Shown here in pieces: positions 11,301 through 18,010 of a stretch of 18,010 nucleotides of DNA. A program made the position numbers and the translations under genes. Under the pieces are notes generated by a model. That model saw nothing but the letters and a program-made list of their open reading frames with translations. It had not been told where the DNA came from and searched no databases. Origin of the DNA: an archaeon (GTDB lineage Archaea; Aenigmatarchaeota; Aenigmatarchaeia; GW2011-AR5; GCA-2688965); NCBI GenBank assembly GCA_002688965.1, contig NZEE01000045.1, positions 1 to 18,010 on the forward strand. The letters are read 5' to 3'. Within the stretch, counting starts at the first letter, position 1; every line of letters starts with the position of its first letter.

Positions 11301-13363
11301 AGAACACCTGATTCTACTCTATCCATTATACTTGCTTTTGCAGAAGGAACTCGAGATTCTATTTGTTCGACAGGCATTAAACGTATAGCATCTTTTTCAT
11401 CTGGATAAAGTGCTTTTTCAATTAAACTCTCCTTAACTCGTTGAGCAATTTCTTTTGCAGGAGTTTCACCAGGCTGTATAGTAACATAATAATCACATCT
11501 AGAAGCAATAGATTTCAAAGGAGCGATTATAAAACTCTTATTTTGTATATCAGCACCAATAGCAAGTCTTAATTTTATACTTTTCATATAATTTCTCTGG
11601 CCACGGATAACAAAGGAACCTTTTGGCAAAAATTGTCCTGGCTCAGCATGTTTCGTAACTTGATCAGGTTTAACCCAATATACTTCTACAGAACCAAGCC
11701 CCATTTGCCATGCTTTACTATAGGACGCAGCAAACTCAGCTGCTTCAACAACCCCCTGAGGAGTCAAGTCTTCAACACGTTCACGCTTATCTCTTCTTTG
11801 CTTTATAACAACAAAAGGAGCTCCGTGAATATCAGCATGAAGAACAACATCATCAAACTCAGTATGTTTCTTAATCAATTCTTCATTAGTTGTTGCATCT
11901 TTTCCAGCAACCACAAGTAATCCTTCAATAGACCAGAAATATCTAAACTTATGATACCATCTACCTTTTTTCTTTTCTACAACTGGCGCATCTTCGGTCA
12001 ATTCTTCAGTCTCTTCTTCATCTTCCTCACTTTCATCAGCAATAAAAGTAGGTGCAACTTCATCTTCCATTTCAGCAATAGATTCTTTACGTTGCTCAAC
12101 CTGTTCTTCAGCTTTAGCAATTTTTCGTTTGAATTTTTTAGCATGCTCAAAATAGTATGTTGCATTTTCTTCAGGAGATTTATTTATGAAAAGTTCAACA
12201 TTATTTCCATCAAGATTAACTATAACTCTATTTTCACTTTCCCGTATCTCAATTATAGCATTTGCTTCTGGAGAATCTTCTTTAGTTATTATATCCTTTA
12301 TCTCATCCCAACTATATTTTGCACGAGCATTACGTAAGGTCATCAAAACATTATCAACTAATCCATAATTATTATAAATTAAAGTCGCTTCTTCCCTAGT
12401 TTCATCTTCCTCTTCTTTATACTCTTCAATAGCTTCTTCCTGATGTTCTACAATAGATTTTTCGCGCTCAATTTTATGTTCAGGTGTAGGTTCTACTGCA
12501 ATTGTAGGTTCAGGTTTAGGTTCCTGAACAGGAGCAGGTTGTTTTATTTCATTAAAGTAAGTATCAAGCGCTTTGTTAAATGATTCTACATTAACAGATG
12601 TATACTCAGAAAACATTTTCATACCAAAAGGTACAACTGAAATTGCTTCTTCATTATCATTAACTATAACAGGACTAGTTTCTTTTCTTAATAGTATATC
12701 CTCAGATGCATCAAATAATTTATCAATATCATCTTTTACAAGAGTATCTCCTTCTCTTTGACCATCTACTCCAGATATTTTCAAAACTTCATCAGCATAT
12801 TCAGCAAATCCCATTGCTGATAAAATCTTACTAACACTATCATCATCTTGAAACCGTCTCTTAAATGAAGTATAATCTTCAACTTCAGGAGACGCAGGAA
12901 ATATATATTTTACTTTTGGAACAACAACTCTGTCTTTTCGTCTCTGAAAATGTAAAGGCTGTATAATATCATATGCATCATCACAAAGAACGATATTACC
13001 TTGATGAAACATTTCTATTACCAATATTCTATCTTTCACAACTATTTCAAAAACCCTATCCATCTTACGCTGATTTATCTCTTGAATATGTTTACCCATC
13101 ATATGCTTTCTCAAAAGCATTGCAAAGTTACTAGGAACAACAGCTTTCTCTCGTTTATGAATAGTAAGGTGAGCTCGTTTAGTATTAACAAAAAACTCGT
13201 AATTTCCTACTTTTGGAACATATATTCGTATTCGCAATTCATCATCATTCTGATATATTGCATCAATCCGTCCGCTCTTCAGAAATTGGAGCTCCTTTAT
13301 CAGGTATCTCAGATCCAGCCCGTTCATCACTTTCTTTATTTTCTTTTCCGTCATCAGCATCAT
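11297..13363 (-). CDS. rqcH: NFACT-family ribosome quality-control protein (RqcH/Rqc2 homologue)
   Basis: Large-subunit-associated factor that, in bacteria and eukaryotes, binds stalled 60S/50S-peptidyl-tRNA complexes and recruits tRNA to add C-terminal Ala (or Ala/Thr) tails; archaeal members are thought to act likewise. Order in 688 aa: NFACT-N from LDLRYLIKELQ (~16) to ~175, with the Asp-Arg pair at 102-103 (MDRVFEIV) equivalent to the residues required for tailing in RqcH; a helix-hairpin-helix-like stretch (SAMGFAEYADEVLKISGVD, ~182-200); an acidic, Pro-rich insert (~275-325); coiled-coil ~330-430; a second acidic stretch (~430-465); and NFACT-R (RWYHKFRYFWS to VYWVKP, 468-565) with HADIHGAPFVVIK. 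A basic C-terminal part follows. The start is uncertain: ATGs at 13363, 13360, 13354 and 13327 are in frame, and the last gives the family-like MNGLDLRYL. It overlaps scpB by 65-101 bp. Confidence 0.87.
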   Translation of the reverse strand: MMLMTEKKIKKVMNGLDLRYLIKELQFLKSGRIDAIYQNDDELRIRIYVPKVGNYEFFVNTKRAHLTIHKREKAVVPSNFAMLLRKHMMGKHIQEINQRKMDRVFEIVVKDRILVIEMFHQGNIVLCDDAYDIIQPLHFQRRKDRVVVPKVKYIFPASPEVEDYTSFKRRFQDDDSVSKILSAMGFAEYADEVLKISGVDGQREGDTLVKDDIDKLFDASEDILLRKETSPVIVNDNEEAISVVPFGMKMFSEYTSVNVESFNKALDTYFNEIKQPAPVQEPKPEPTIAVEPTPEHKIEREKSIVEHQEEAIEEYKEEEDETREEATLIYNNYGLVDNVLMTLRNARAKYSWDEIKDIITKEDSPEANAIIEIRESENRVIVNLDGNNVELFINKSPEENATYYFEHAKKFKRKIAKAEEQVEQRKESIAEMEDEVAPTFIADESEEDEEETEELTEDAPVVEKKKGRWYHKFRYFWSIEGLLVVAGKDATTNEELIKKHTEFDDVVLHADIHGAPFVVIKQRRDKRERVEDLTPQGVVEAAEFAASYSKAWQMGLGSVEVYWVKPDQVTKHAEPGQFLPKGSFVIRGQRNYMKSIKLRLAIGADIQNKSFIIAPLKSIASRCDYYVTIQPGETPAKEIAQRVKESLIEKALYPDEKDAIRLMPVEQIESRVPSAKASIMDRVESGVL

Positions 13364-13886
13364 CTTCTTTACTTTCTAACTTGTTTCCAAGCATCTTCTT
13401 GAGATCTGTTTTCCTTATATCAAAGTACTGCTCAAACTTAGGACTGGTCTCTATTATCCTTGTCCTTCCCTCTTTCTCAATTATTATAAGACCCCTATCC
13501 TTTAATTGCTTTACATATTCGTAAGTTCTATTCCCAATCACCTTTACAATATCAGATTGCTTAACAGGCTCATGAAATGCTATTATAGCCAAAACCCGCA
13601 GTAAGCCTCTACTCATATCAGAATGAGGTGTCAAATCATGAACATGTTCAATATATTTGTCCTTAACAGTAAGTCTAAATCCACCCATTTTCTGAAGCCT
13701 TATACCGTGTTTTTCATCACTATATTTCTCTTCTAAAACAACAAGAACCTTTTCAACAGTAGTTTCTCTAACATTAATTTTACGAGATATTTGTTTAACT
13801 GTTAAAGGTTTATCAGTTGTAAACAATATAGCCTCTAATAGAGCTGCCTTTTCTCTAATCTTTTCATCCATTGTACCCATAATCAC
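13263..13886 (-). CDS. scpB: segregation and condensation protein B (ScpB)
   Basis: 207-aa winged-helix partner that dimerises and binds the ScpA kleisin in the SMC-ScpAB chromosome-organising complex. Two winged-helix domains are visible: residues ~8-85 (ALLEAILFTTDKPLTVKQIS ... GFRLTVKDKY) and ~90-165 (LLRVLAIIAFHEPVKQSDIV ... GRTRIIETSPKFEQYFDI), both with clear ScpB patterns. The C-terminal ~40 residues are acidic and lie mainly over the overlapping start of the NFACT gene. The frame opens with GTG at 13886 inside the scpA stop (GTGA overlap, GAGG four nt before it); ATGs at 13880 and 13871 are alternatives. Coupling to scpA and smc on the same strand supports the function. Confidence 0.9.
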   Translation of the reverse strand: MIMGTMDEKIREKAALLEAILFTTDKPLTVKQISRKINVRETTVEKVLVVLEEKYSDEKHGIRLQKMGGFRLTVKDKYIEHVHDLTPHSDMSRGLLRVLAIIAFHEPVKQSDIVKVIGNRTYEYVKQLKDRGLIIIEKEGRTRIIETSPKFEQYFDIRKTDLKKMLGNKLESKEDDADDGKENKESDERAGSEIPDKGAPISEERTD

Positions 13887-14713
13887 TCAGCCTCTACATC
13901 TGCTTTCTTTGCATCTAATGTTATTATAACAAAGTCAGAATAAATCTTTTCCTGTTCCATCCTTATTGCCTGTCTATTAGCTAAATGAAGTAAAGGAAGG
14001 AAAACAGAAACTGCTTTTGCACGAGTCCAATCTGGAACAAGTGAAGAAAACATTACTTGTTTTTCATTACTTTTCGACTTAGACACAATTGTACTCATTA
14101 TTCTTATTATCTGGTCTTCAATATCTTCATCCTCTTCAATAAGAGTTTCAACCATTCTGTGTCTGTGTATAATTGAAGTTTCTTTTCTTTCCTGAAATTC
14201 AAATGCTTTATTCAAAGCACCTATCAATTCTGTTAAAGTAACTTTTCTAATAGGTTTTCTCATACCAGGAGGACCCAAAGGAGGAACTTTATCAAGATCA
14301 ATCATAAGTTTTTCTTCTTCTTTTTGAATTTCTTTTTCTTCTTTTTCCATTAACAACTCCACTTTCATTCTCAAAAGTATAGCAGCGATTAATACAAAAC
14401 GTGCAGGAATTCTAAAGTCAAAACTCTTTAGAGAACCAAGATACTTAACAAAAGCATCTGTAAGTTTTATTACATCTATTGCCCATGGATCTAATTGTTC
14501 TTGCTCAATTATTTCAGCAATAACTGTTTGCCAATCACTTCCAGAAACTATAGTACGTAATAGTTTTTTCTCATCAACAGCTTTTTTCTTTTCAGTAGAA
14601 ACCATTTCTTGACTAAGTTGAACCCGTTTTTCCTCTACAGGTTCTTCTATAGGTACTTGTTCTTCAACATTTTGAACCGGTACTACTTCTTGTTTTTCAA
14701 TAGGTTCTTCCAT
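13883..14713 (-). CDS. scpA: segregation and condensation protein A (ScpA kleisin)
   Basis: 276-aa kleisin that bridges the SMC heads and binds ScpB. Residues 1-50 are a Glu/Pro-rich extension not typical of short archaeal ScpA. The kleisin N-terminal region follows with the signature EIIEQEQLDPWAIDVIKLTDAF (DPWAID at 75-80), then RFVLIAAILLRMKVELL (106-121). A charged linker rich in Glu-Lys leads to a C-terminal winged-helix part ending in RQAIRMEQEKIYSDFVII, expected to contact the SMC ATPase head cap. The start at 14713 lies 4 bp after the smc stop, with GAGTGAT as ribosome-binding site inside the smc end. Internal Met37 is a possible shorter start. The gene order smc-scpA-scpB is the standard archaeal/bacterial cluster. 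Confidence 0.91.
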   Translation of the reverse strand: MEEPIEKQEVVPVQNVEEQVPIEEPVEEKRVQLSQEMVSTEKKKAVDEKKLLRTIVSGSDWQTVIAEIIEQEQLDPWAIDVIKLTDAFVKYLGSLKSFDFRIPARFVLIAAILLRMKVELLMEKEEKEIQKEEEKLMIDLDKVPPLGPPGMRKPIRKVTLTELIGALNKAFEFQERKETSIIHRHRMVETLIEEDEDIEDQIIRIMSTIVSKSKSNEKQVMFSSLVPDWTRAKAVSVFLPLLHLANRQAIRMEQEKIYSDFVIITLDAKKADVEAE

Positions 14714-14717
14714 TTTA

Positions 14718-17210
14718 TCACTCTCTTATACCTTTTTTCAAATCAATGCCAACTATTTTCGAAACACCTTGGTCCATTGAAACTCCAACAACATTGTCAG
14801 CCGATGCAATAGTAGCATCATTATGTGATATAACAATAAACTGAACTTCTTTACTGTAATTTTGAACAAGCATATCAATTTTACGAGTATTAACTTTATC
14901 CAAAGCAGCATCTATTTCATCTAAAATATAAAATGGTACAGAATAAAATTGCATAACAGAAAACAAAAATGAAAGTGCAGTCATAGTTTTCTCACCACCA
15001 GACATAGAATCCAAATTAAGTATTCGTTTACCACTAGGATTAGCTTCTAAAATCAAACCAGATTCTATGTTACCCTCTTCTTCTAAACGCAAACGAGCAG
15101 CACCTTTCATCATGTCATAATAAATCTTCCCAAAGTTTCTAGATATTATATTCATAGTTTCCATAAACTTAGCTGTACGATTTTTCTCAATTTCAGCAAC
15201 AACATTTTCTATAGCTTCTTTCTCCTGTATTAACTTATTAAGTTTAGAACGCATTTCACTAAATTCAACATTCAAAGTATTGAATTCTTCAATAGATTTC
15301 ATGTTAACAGGACCGAGTTGATTTATGTTAACAACAGTTTCCCTAACACTTTTTTCAAGTTCTTCAACAGACGCAGAAATAAAATTTACTTTCTTCTTAA
15401 TTGTTTTCATAATTTCATCATAATCTATTTTGATATTATCATGATCTGCCTCAACTTTTGCTTTTTCAATTTTCTTTTCATTTACAGTACTCTGTAAAAT
15501 AGAACGCTGGTCAAATTGTTCTTTTCTAGAAGAACGTATATCATCAAGTGCTTTTTCCTTATCTTTAAGTTTCTTATGAAGATTCTTAACTTCTTGGGAT
15601 TCTTCCTTTTCTTCCCCTTTAATTTTCGAAAGTTCATTTTCCAAATCAGAAATATCATCTTCTAACTCAACATTCTCATTTTCAAGTTTAGATATTTCTC
15701 CAACATAATCCATACTTTTAGCAGGCTTAGATTGTTTAGATTTTCTCTTATAAAATCCTCCTATCATCACTCCACTATCTTCTTTCATATCACCATCAAG
15801 CGTAACAATTCGGCCTCGTAAGTCTTTCGCATTTTCTATCTTATCAACAACTAAAGTACCGCCTAATAAAAATTTCATTGCAGTTTCATATTTTTTGTCA
15901 TATTTTACAAGATTAATTGCAATATCAACAACACCTTTTGAATGAGGATTTGTTGTATGATGCGGTCTTACATTATCAAGTGGTATAAAACGAGCACGCC
16001 CAAGTTGCTGTGATTTCAAATACTTTATAGCTTTAATCGCAGTGTCTTGTGAATCAACTACAATATCAGTATTATGTCTTGCAAGTGCAACTTCAACAGC
16101 AATCTCATGTTTAGGAGACATTGAAATTAAACTTGCAACGGTTCCATAAACTCCTTTTAATGCTCCTGTTCTACCAGCATCAATAACTGCTTTTACAGCA
16201 AAACTTGTACCAGCAACATCTAAAGATTTCAATTCAGTAACCATTCCCTGCATCCGACTTATATCATTAATATTACTATCCAATCTATCTTTTTTACGAA
16301 TAATCTTCATTCGCAATTCATCCATTCGTTGAGCAGTATCACTTTTAGATTTATCCATTATTTGCTGAGAAATTGTTTTAATTTCTTTTTCCTCTTTCTC
16401 AAGGTTAATATCCATAGTATTAAACTGAGAATCTATTTTTTTGAATTCTTTTGTTTTCTTATCTATTTCTTCCTCAAGTTCTTTCATTTTTCTCGTAATA
16501 TCAGAGAGTTTCTTGTGAGCAAGACTAGCTCTTGTTCTATTAAGTTTCTTCTCAAGAACAAGATATCTTTCAGCTATCTCTTTCTCAGCTTTAAGCTTCT
16601 CAACCAATTTCTCTTTTTCTGTAACAATTATCATTAACTCACGAACACGGGTTTCAACATGCATAAGCTCACGAGCAGCTTTCTCTTTTTTATCATCAAA
16701 TTCTGATATTCCTGATATTTCATCAATAATCAATCGTCTAGAATTAGGACTCATCTCAATAACATTTGCAACATCACCCTGCATAATGATATTATGCCCT
16801 TCAGGAGAAAGTCCAACATAAGACAATAACTCTACTAATTTTGTTTTAGTCTCAGTTTTACCATTTACTTTGTAAATAGAAACCCCTTTTCGCGAGATCT
16901 TTCTAGAAACTTTAACTTCTTCAGCATCTATAGGTATCCTCTTATCTCTATTATCAAGATACATTGCAACATAAGCAAACTGAGCAGGTTTCCTATTCAA
17001 ACCACCATTAAACAACAAGTTCTCCAACTTATGAGCTCTAATAGCACGAGCAGATGAAACTCCCATCACAAATGTTAAACTATCTAATATGTTAGATTTT
17101 CCAGAACCATTTGCACCAGCAATACATGTAAAATTAGCATCAAAAGGTATTCTTATTTTAGTAGGAAAGGACTTGAAACCCTGAACTACTAACTTATTTA
17201 TTCTAGTCAT
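14718..17210 (-). CDS. smc: chromosome segregation ATPase SMC, short-armed
   Basis: ATPase of the SMC-ScpAB complex that extrudes or loads DNA loops and aids segregation. Full domain order is intact in 830 aa: N-terminal head with Walker A GANGSGKS (32-39) and Q-loop Gln144 (IIMQGDV); coiled coil ~172-330; hinge ~345-490 with GALKGVYGTVASLI and the final GVMIGGFYKRK; coiled coil ~500-680; C-terminal head with signature DSMSGGEKTMTALSFL (734-749), Walker B FYILDEIDAALD (760-771) and the H-loop HND (796-798). The normal prokaryotic length is about 1150-1200 aa. The missing ~350 residues are all in the arms, which are about half the usual length, with no frameshift. The ATG at 17210 gives the classic MTRINKLVVQGFKSF. 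It lies upstream of scpA with a 4-bp gap. Confidence 0.94.
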   Translation of the reverse strand: MTRINKLVVQGFKSFPTKIRIPFDANFTCIAGANGSGKSNILDSLTFVMGVSSARAIRAHKLENLLFNGGLNRKPAQFAYVAMYLDNRDKRIPIDAEEVKVSRKISRKGVSIYKVNGKTETKTKLVELLSYVGLSPEGHNIIMQGDVANVIEMSPNSRRLIIDEISGISEFDDKKEKAARELMHVETRVRELMIIVTEKEKLVEKLKAEKEIAERYLVLEKKLNRTRASLAHKKLSDITRKMKELEEEIDKKTKEFKKIDSQFNTMDINLEKEEKEIKTISQQIMDKSKSDTAQRMDELRMKIIRKKDRLDSNINDISRMQGMVTELKSLDVAGTSFAVKAVIDAGRTGALKGVYGTVASLISMSPKHEIAVEVALARHNTDIVVDSQDTAIKAIKYLKSQQLGRARFIPLDNVRPHHTTNPHSKGVVDIAINLVKYDKKYETAMKFLLGGTLVVDKIENAKDLRGRIVTLDGDMKEDSGVMIGGFYKRKSKQSKPAKSMDYVGEISKLENENVELEDDISDLENELSKIKGEEKEESQEVKNLHKKLKDKEKALDDIRSSRKEQFDQRSILQSTVNEKKIEKAKVEADHDNIKIDYDEIMKTIKKKVNFISASVEELEKSVRETVVNINQLGPVNMKSIEEFNTLNVEFSEMRSKLNKLIQEKEAIENVVAEIEKNRTAKFMETMNIISRNFGKIYYDMMKGAARLRLEEEGNIESGLILEANPSGKRILNLDSMSGGEKTMTALSFLFSVMQFYSVPFYILDEIDAALDKVNTRKIDMLVQNYSKEVQFIVISHNDATIASADNVVGVSMDQGVSKIVGIDLKKGIRE

Positions 17211-17255
17211 CGGTATTCACTAAAATAACATTCACCTTATAGAATAAAAATACCA

Positions 17256-18010
17256 TTAAAGACCAATTTTTCTCTTAAGTGTCTTTACAGCAAACTTTGC
17301 AGTAACTTTAGCCAGTTTTGCAACATTATTACCCTGTGCAAAATCCATCATATCTTCACCTGTGATAGATTCAGCTAAATCATTCAAATTATTATCATCT
17401 AATTTTTCCATTATTTCTCTAACACGCTCAACATTTTTCATTTTTTCTCCACGTTCTTTCCACCATTTTTTATTATATTCTTTCAAAATACCAATATCGT
17501 TTTTCTTAATTGCATCTAAAATTATACTATCTGCAATTAGAGCAGCTTTCATAGATTCAGCAATACCACCACCATGAATAGGATTAACCTGATTCACAGA
17601 ATCACCAATACCAATAACATTTCCAATAACCATATCTTTCATAAAATCTCCAACAGGTATATTTCCAGCATTAACTTCCAATATACTTCCTTTTGAAAGC
17701 TCAGGACGAGTAGCAATAAATTCATCCAAACATTCTTTAGCAGTTTTATCAGAATCGCCAGCAATACCTATACCAACATTCGCTCTATGTTCTCCTTTTG
17801 GAAATACCCATACATAGCCACGAGGAGCAATCTTTTGATTAAAATAAATTATAATTTTATTACAATCTTCAATATCAATATTAGACATTTCATATTGGAA
17901 TCCAGAATCAACATATCTTAATTTCTTACCACTTTTCATACCAGCTTTTCTCAAAACCATAGATTCAACACCATCAGCAGCAACAAAAACCTTAGCTCTA
18001 ACTTGCATTT
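17256..18010 (-). CDS. geranylgeranyl reductase family flavoprotein, C-terminal part (cut by window edge)
   Basis: The last ~250 residues of a flavoprotein that saturates geranylgeranyl chains of archaeal lipids or related isoprenoids (digeranylgeranylglycerophospholipid reductase family), likely membrane-associated. The frame runs off the right edge; its Met at 18008 is internal, because VFVAADGVESMVLRKAG is the mid-protein FAD-binding segment that follows the lost N-terminal Rossmann motif. Seen here: YVWVFPKGEHRANVGIGI, then VIGIGDSVNQVNPIHGGGIAESMKAA, the classic second FAD motif (GD...P..G.GI), followed by a helical C-terminal end rich in Lys. The normal length is about 380-400 aa, so roughly 130-150 residues lie outside. 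It precedes smc by 45 bp on the same strand and may be co-transcribed with it. Confidence 0.85.
   Translation of the reverse strand, partial: MQVRAKVFVAADGVESMVLRKAGMKSGKKLRYVDSGFQYEMSNIDIEDCNKIIIYFNQKIAPRGYVWVFPKGEHRANVGIGIAGDSDKTAKECLDEFIATRPELSKGSILEVNAGNIPVGDFMKDMVIGNVIGIGDSVNQVNPIHGGGIAESMKAALIADSIILDAIKKNDIGILKEYNKKWWKERGEKMKNVERVREIMEKLDDNNLNDLAESITGEDMMDFAQGNNVAKLAKVTAKFAVKTLKRKIGL

Noticed and set aside
11633..13524. Several plus-strand frames of 60-133 aa
   Set aside because: Antisense to NFACT and scpB; Phe/Ser/Ile-rich translations are typical of the reverse strand of Lys/Glu-rich genes.
17220..17238. Three-codon frame (Met-Leu-Phe-stop) after AAGGTGA upstream of smc
   Set aside because: Could be a tiny leader peptide, but the smc start is explained by its own GTGA site and a three-codon frame can arise by chance.
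1..18010. CRISPR arrays, tRNA genes, 5S rRNA, transposases, toxin-antitoxin or phage genes
   Set aside because: Looked for on both strands and not seen: no regular spaced repeats, no cloverleaf with a T-arm outside the rRNA, no matching protein motifs.

Overview
The window is a slice of a low-GC archaeal chromosome, most likely a DPANN lineage (Woesearchaeota/Pacearchaeota-like; the group name is inference). The evidence is a 23S rRNA with archaeal signatures, RNase P RNA followed by a Sec61-beta gene, a four-subunit pyruvate:ferredoxin oxidoreductase, an archaeal-type NFACT/RqcH protein, a geranylgeranyl-reductase-family flavoprotein of isoprenoid lipid synthesis, AT-rich codons, and TATA boxes placed 24-28 nt before several start codons (leaderless mRNAs).

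Layout. 1-~2720: 23S rRNA missing its 5' ~200 nt, with no 5S or tRNA after it. 2816-3742: a small Cys-repeat lipoprotein and a two-helix membrane protein. 3743-~5760: an island of different character, three minus-strand genes with higher GC and strong GGAG-type Shine-Dalgarno sites. Two of them are secreted PEP-CTERM proteins, and the last ends in a UUCG hairpin terminator; this looks bacterial. ~5771-5853: two hairpins in a gene-free stretch. 5941-6217: RNase P RNA, recognised from its closing P1 stem and its P4 helix with bulged U. 6247-6402: Sec61-beta, abutting a convergent family 2 glycosyltransferase. 7156: a small membrane protein sharing a divergent promoter with the glycosyltransferase. 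7513-10352: porGDAB, then thymidylate kinase and a small unknown protein. 11297-17210 (minus): smc-scpA-scpB-NFACT/rqcH, preceded by a truncated geranylgeranyl reductase at the right edge.

Function. porGDAB turns pyruvate into acetyl-CoA and reduced ferredoxin. The minus-strand cluster joins the SMC-kleisin chromosome loader (SMC, ScpA, ScpB) to the ribosome quality-control factor RqcH/NFACT, with coupled or overlapping reading frames. RNase P RNA, Sec61-beta and 23S rRNA add core information-processing functions.

Points that deserve a second look are: (1) PEP-CTERM genes with a duplicated leader cassette in an archaeal setting; (2) an intact SMC of only 830 residues, whose coiled-coil arms are about half the usual length; (3) a 23S rRNA with substitutions at several nearly universal positions (sarcin-ricin loop, peptidyl-transferase ring, A-loop, helix 69, tunnel entrance) alongside compensatory pairs. 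I saw no CRISPR array, transposase or clear defence system. All rRNA numbering comes from by-eye alignment to remembered E. coli and Haloarcula sequences.
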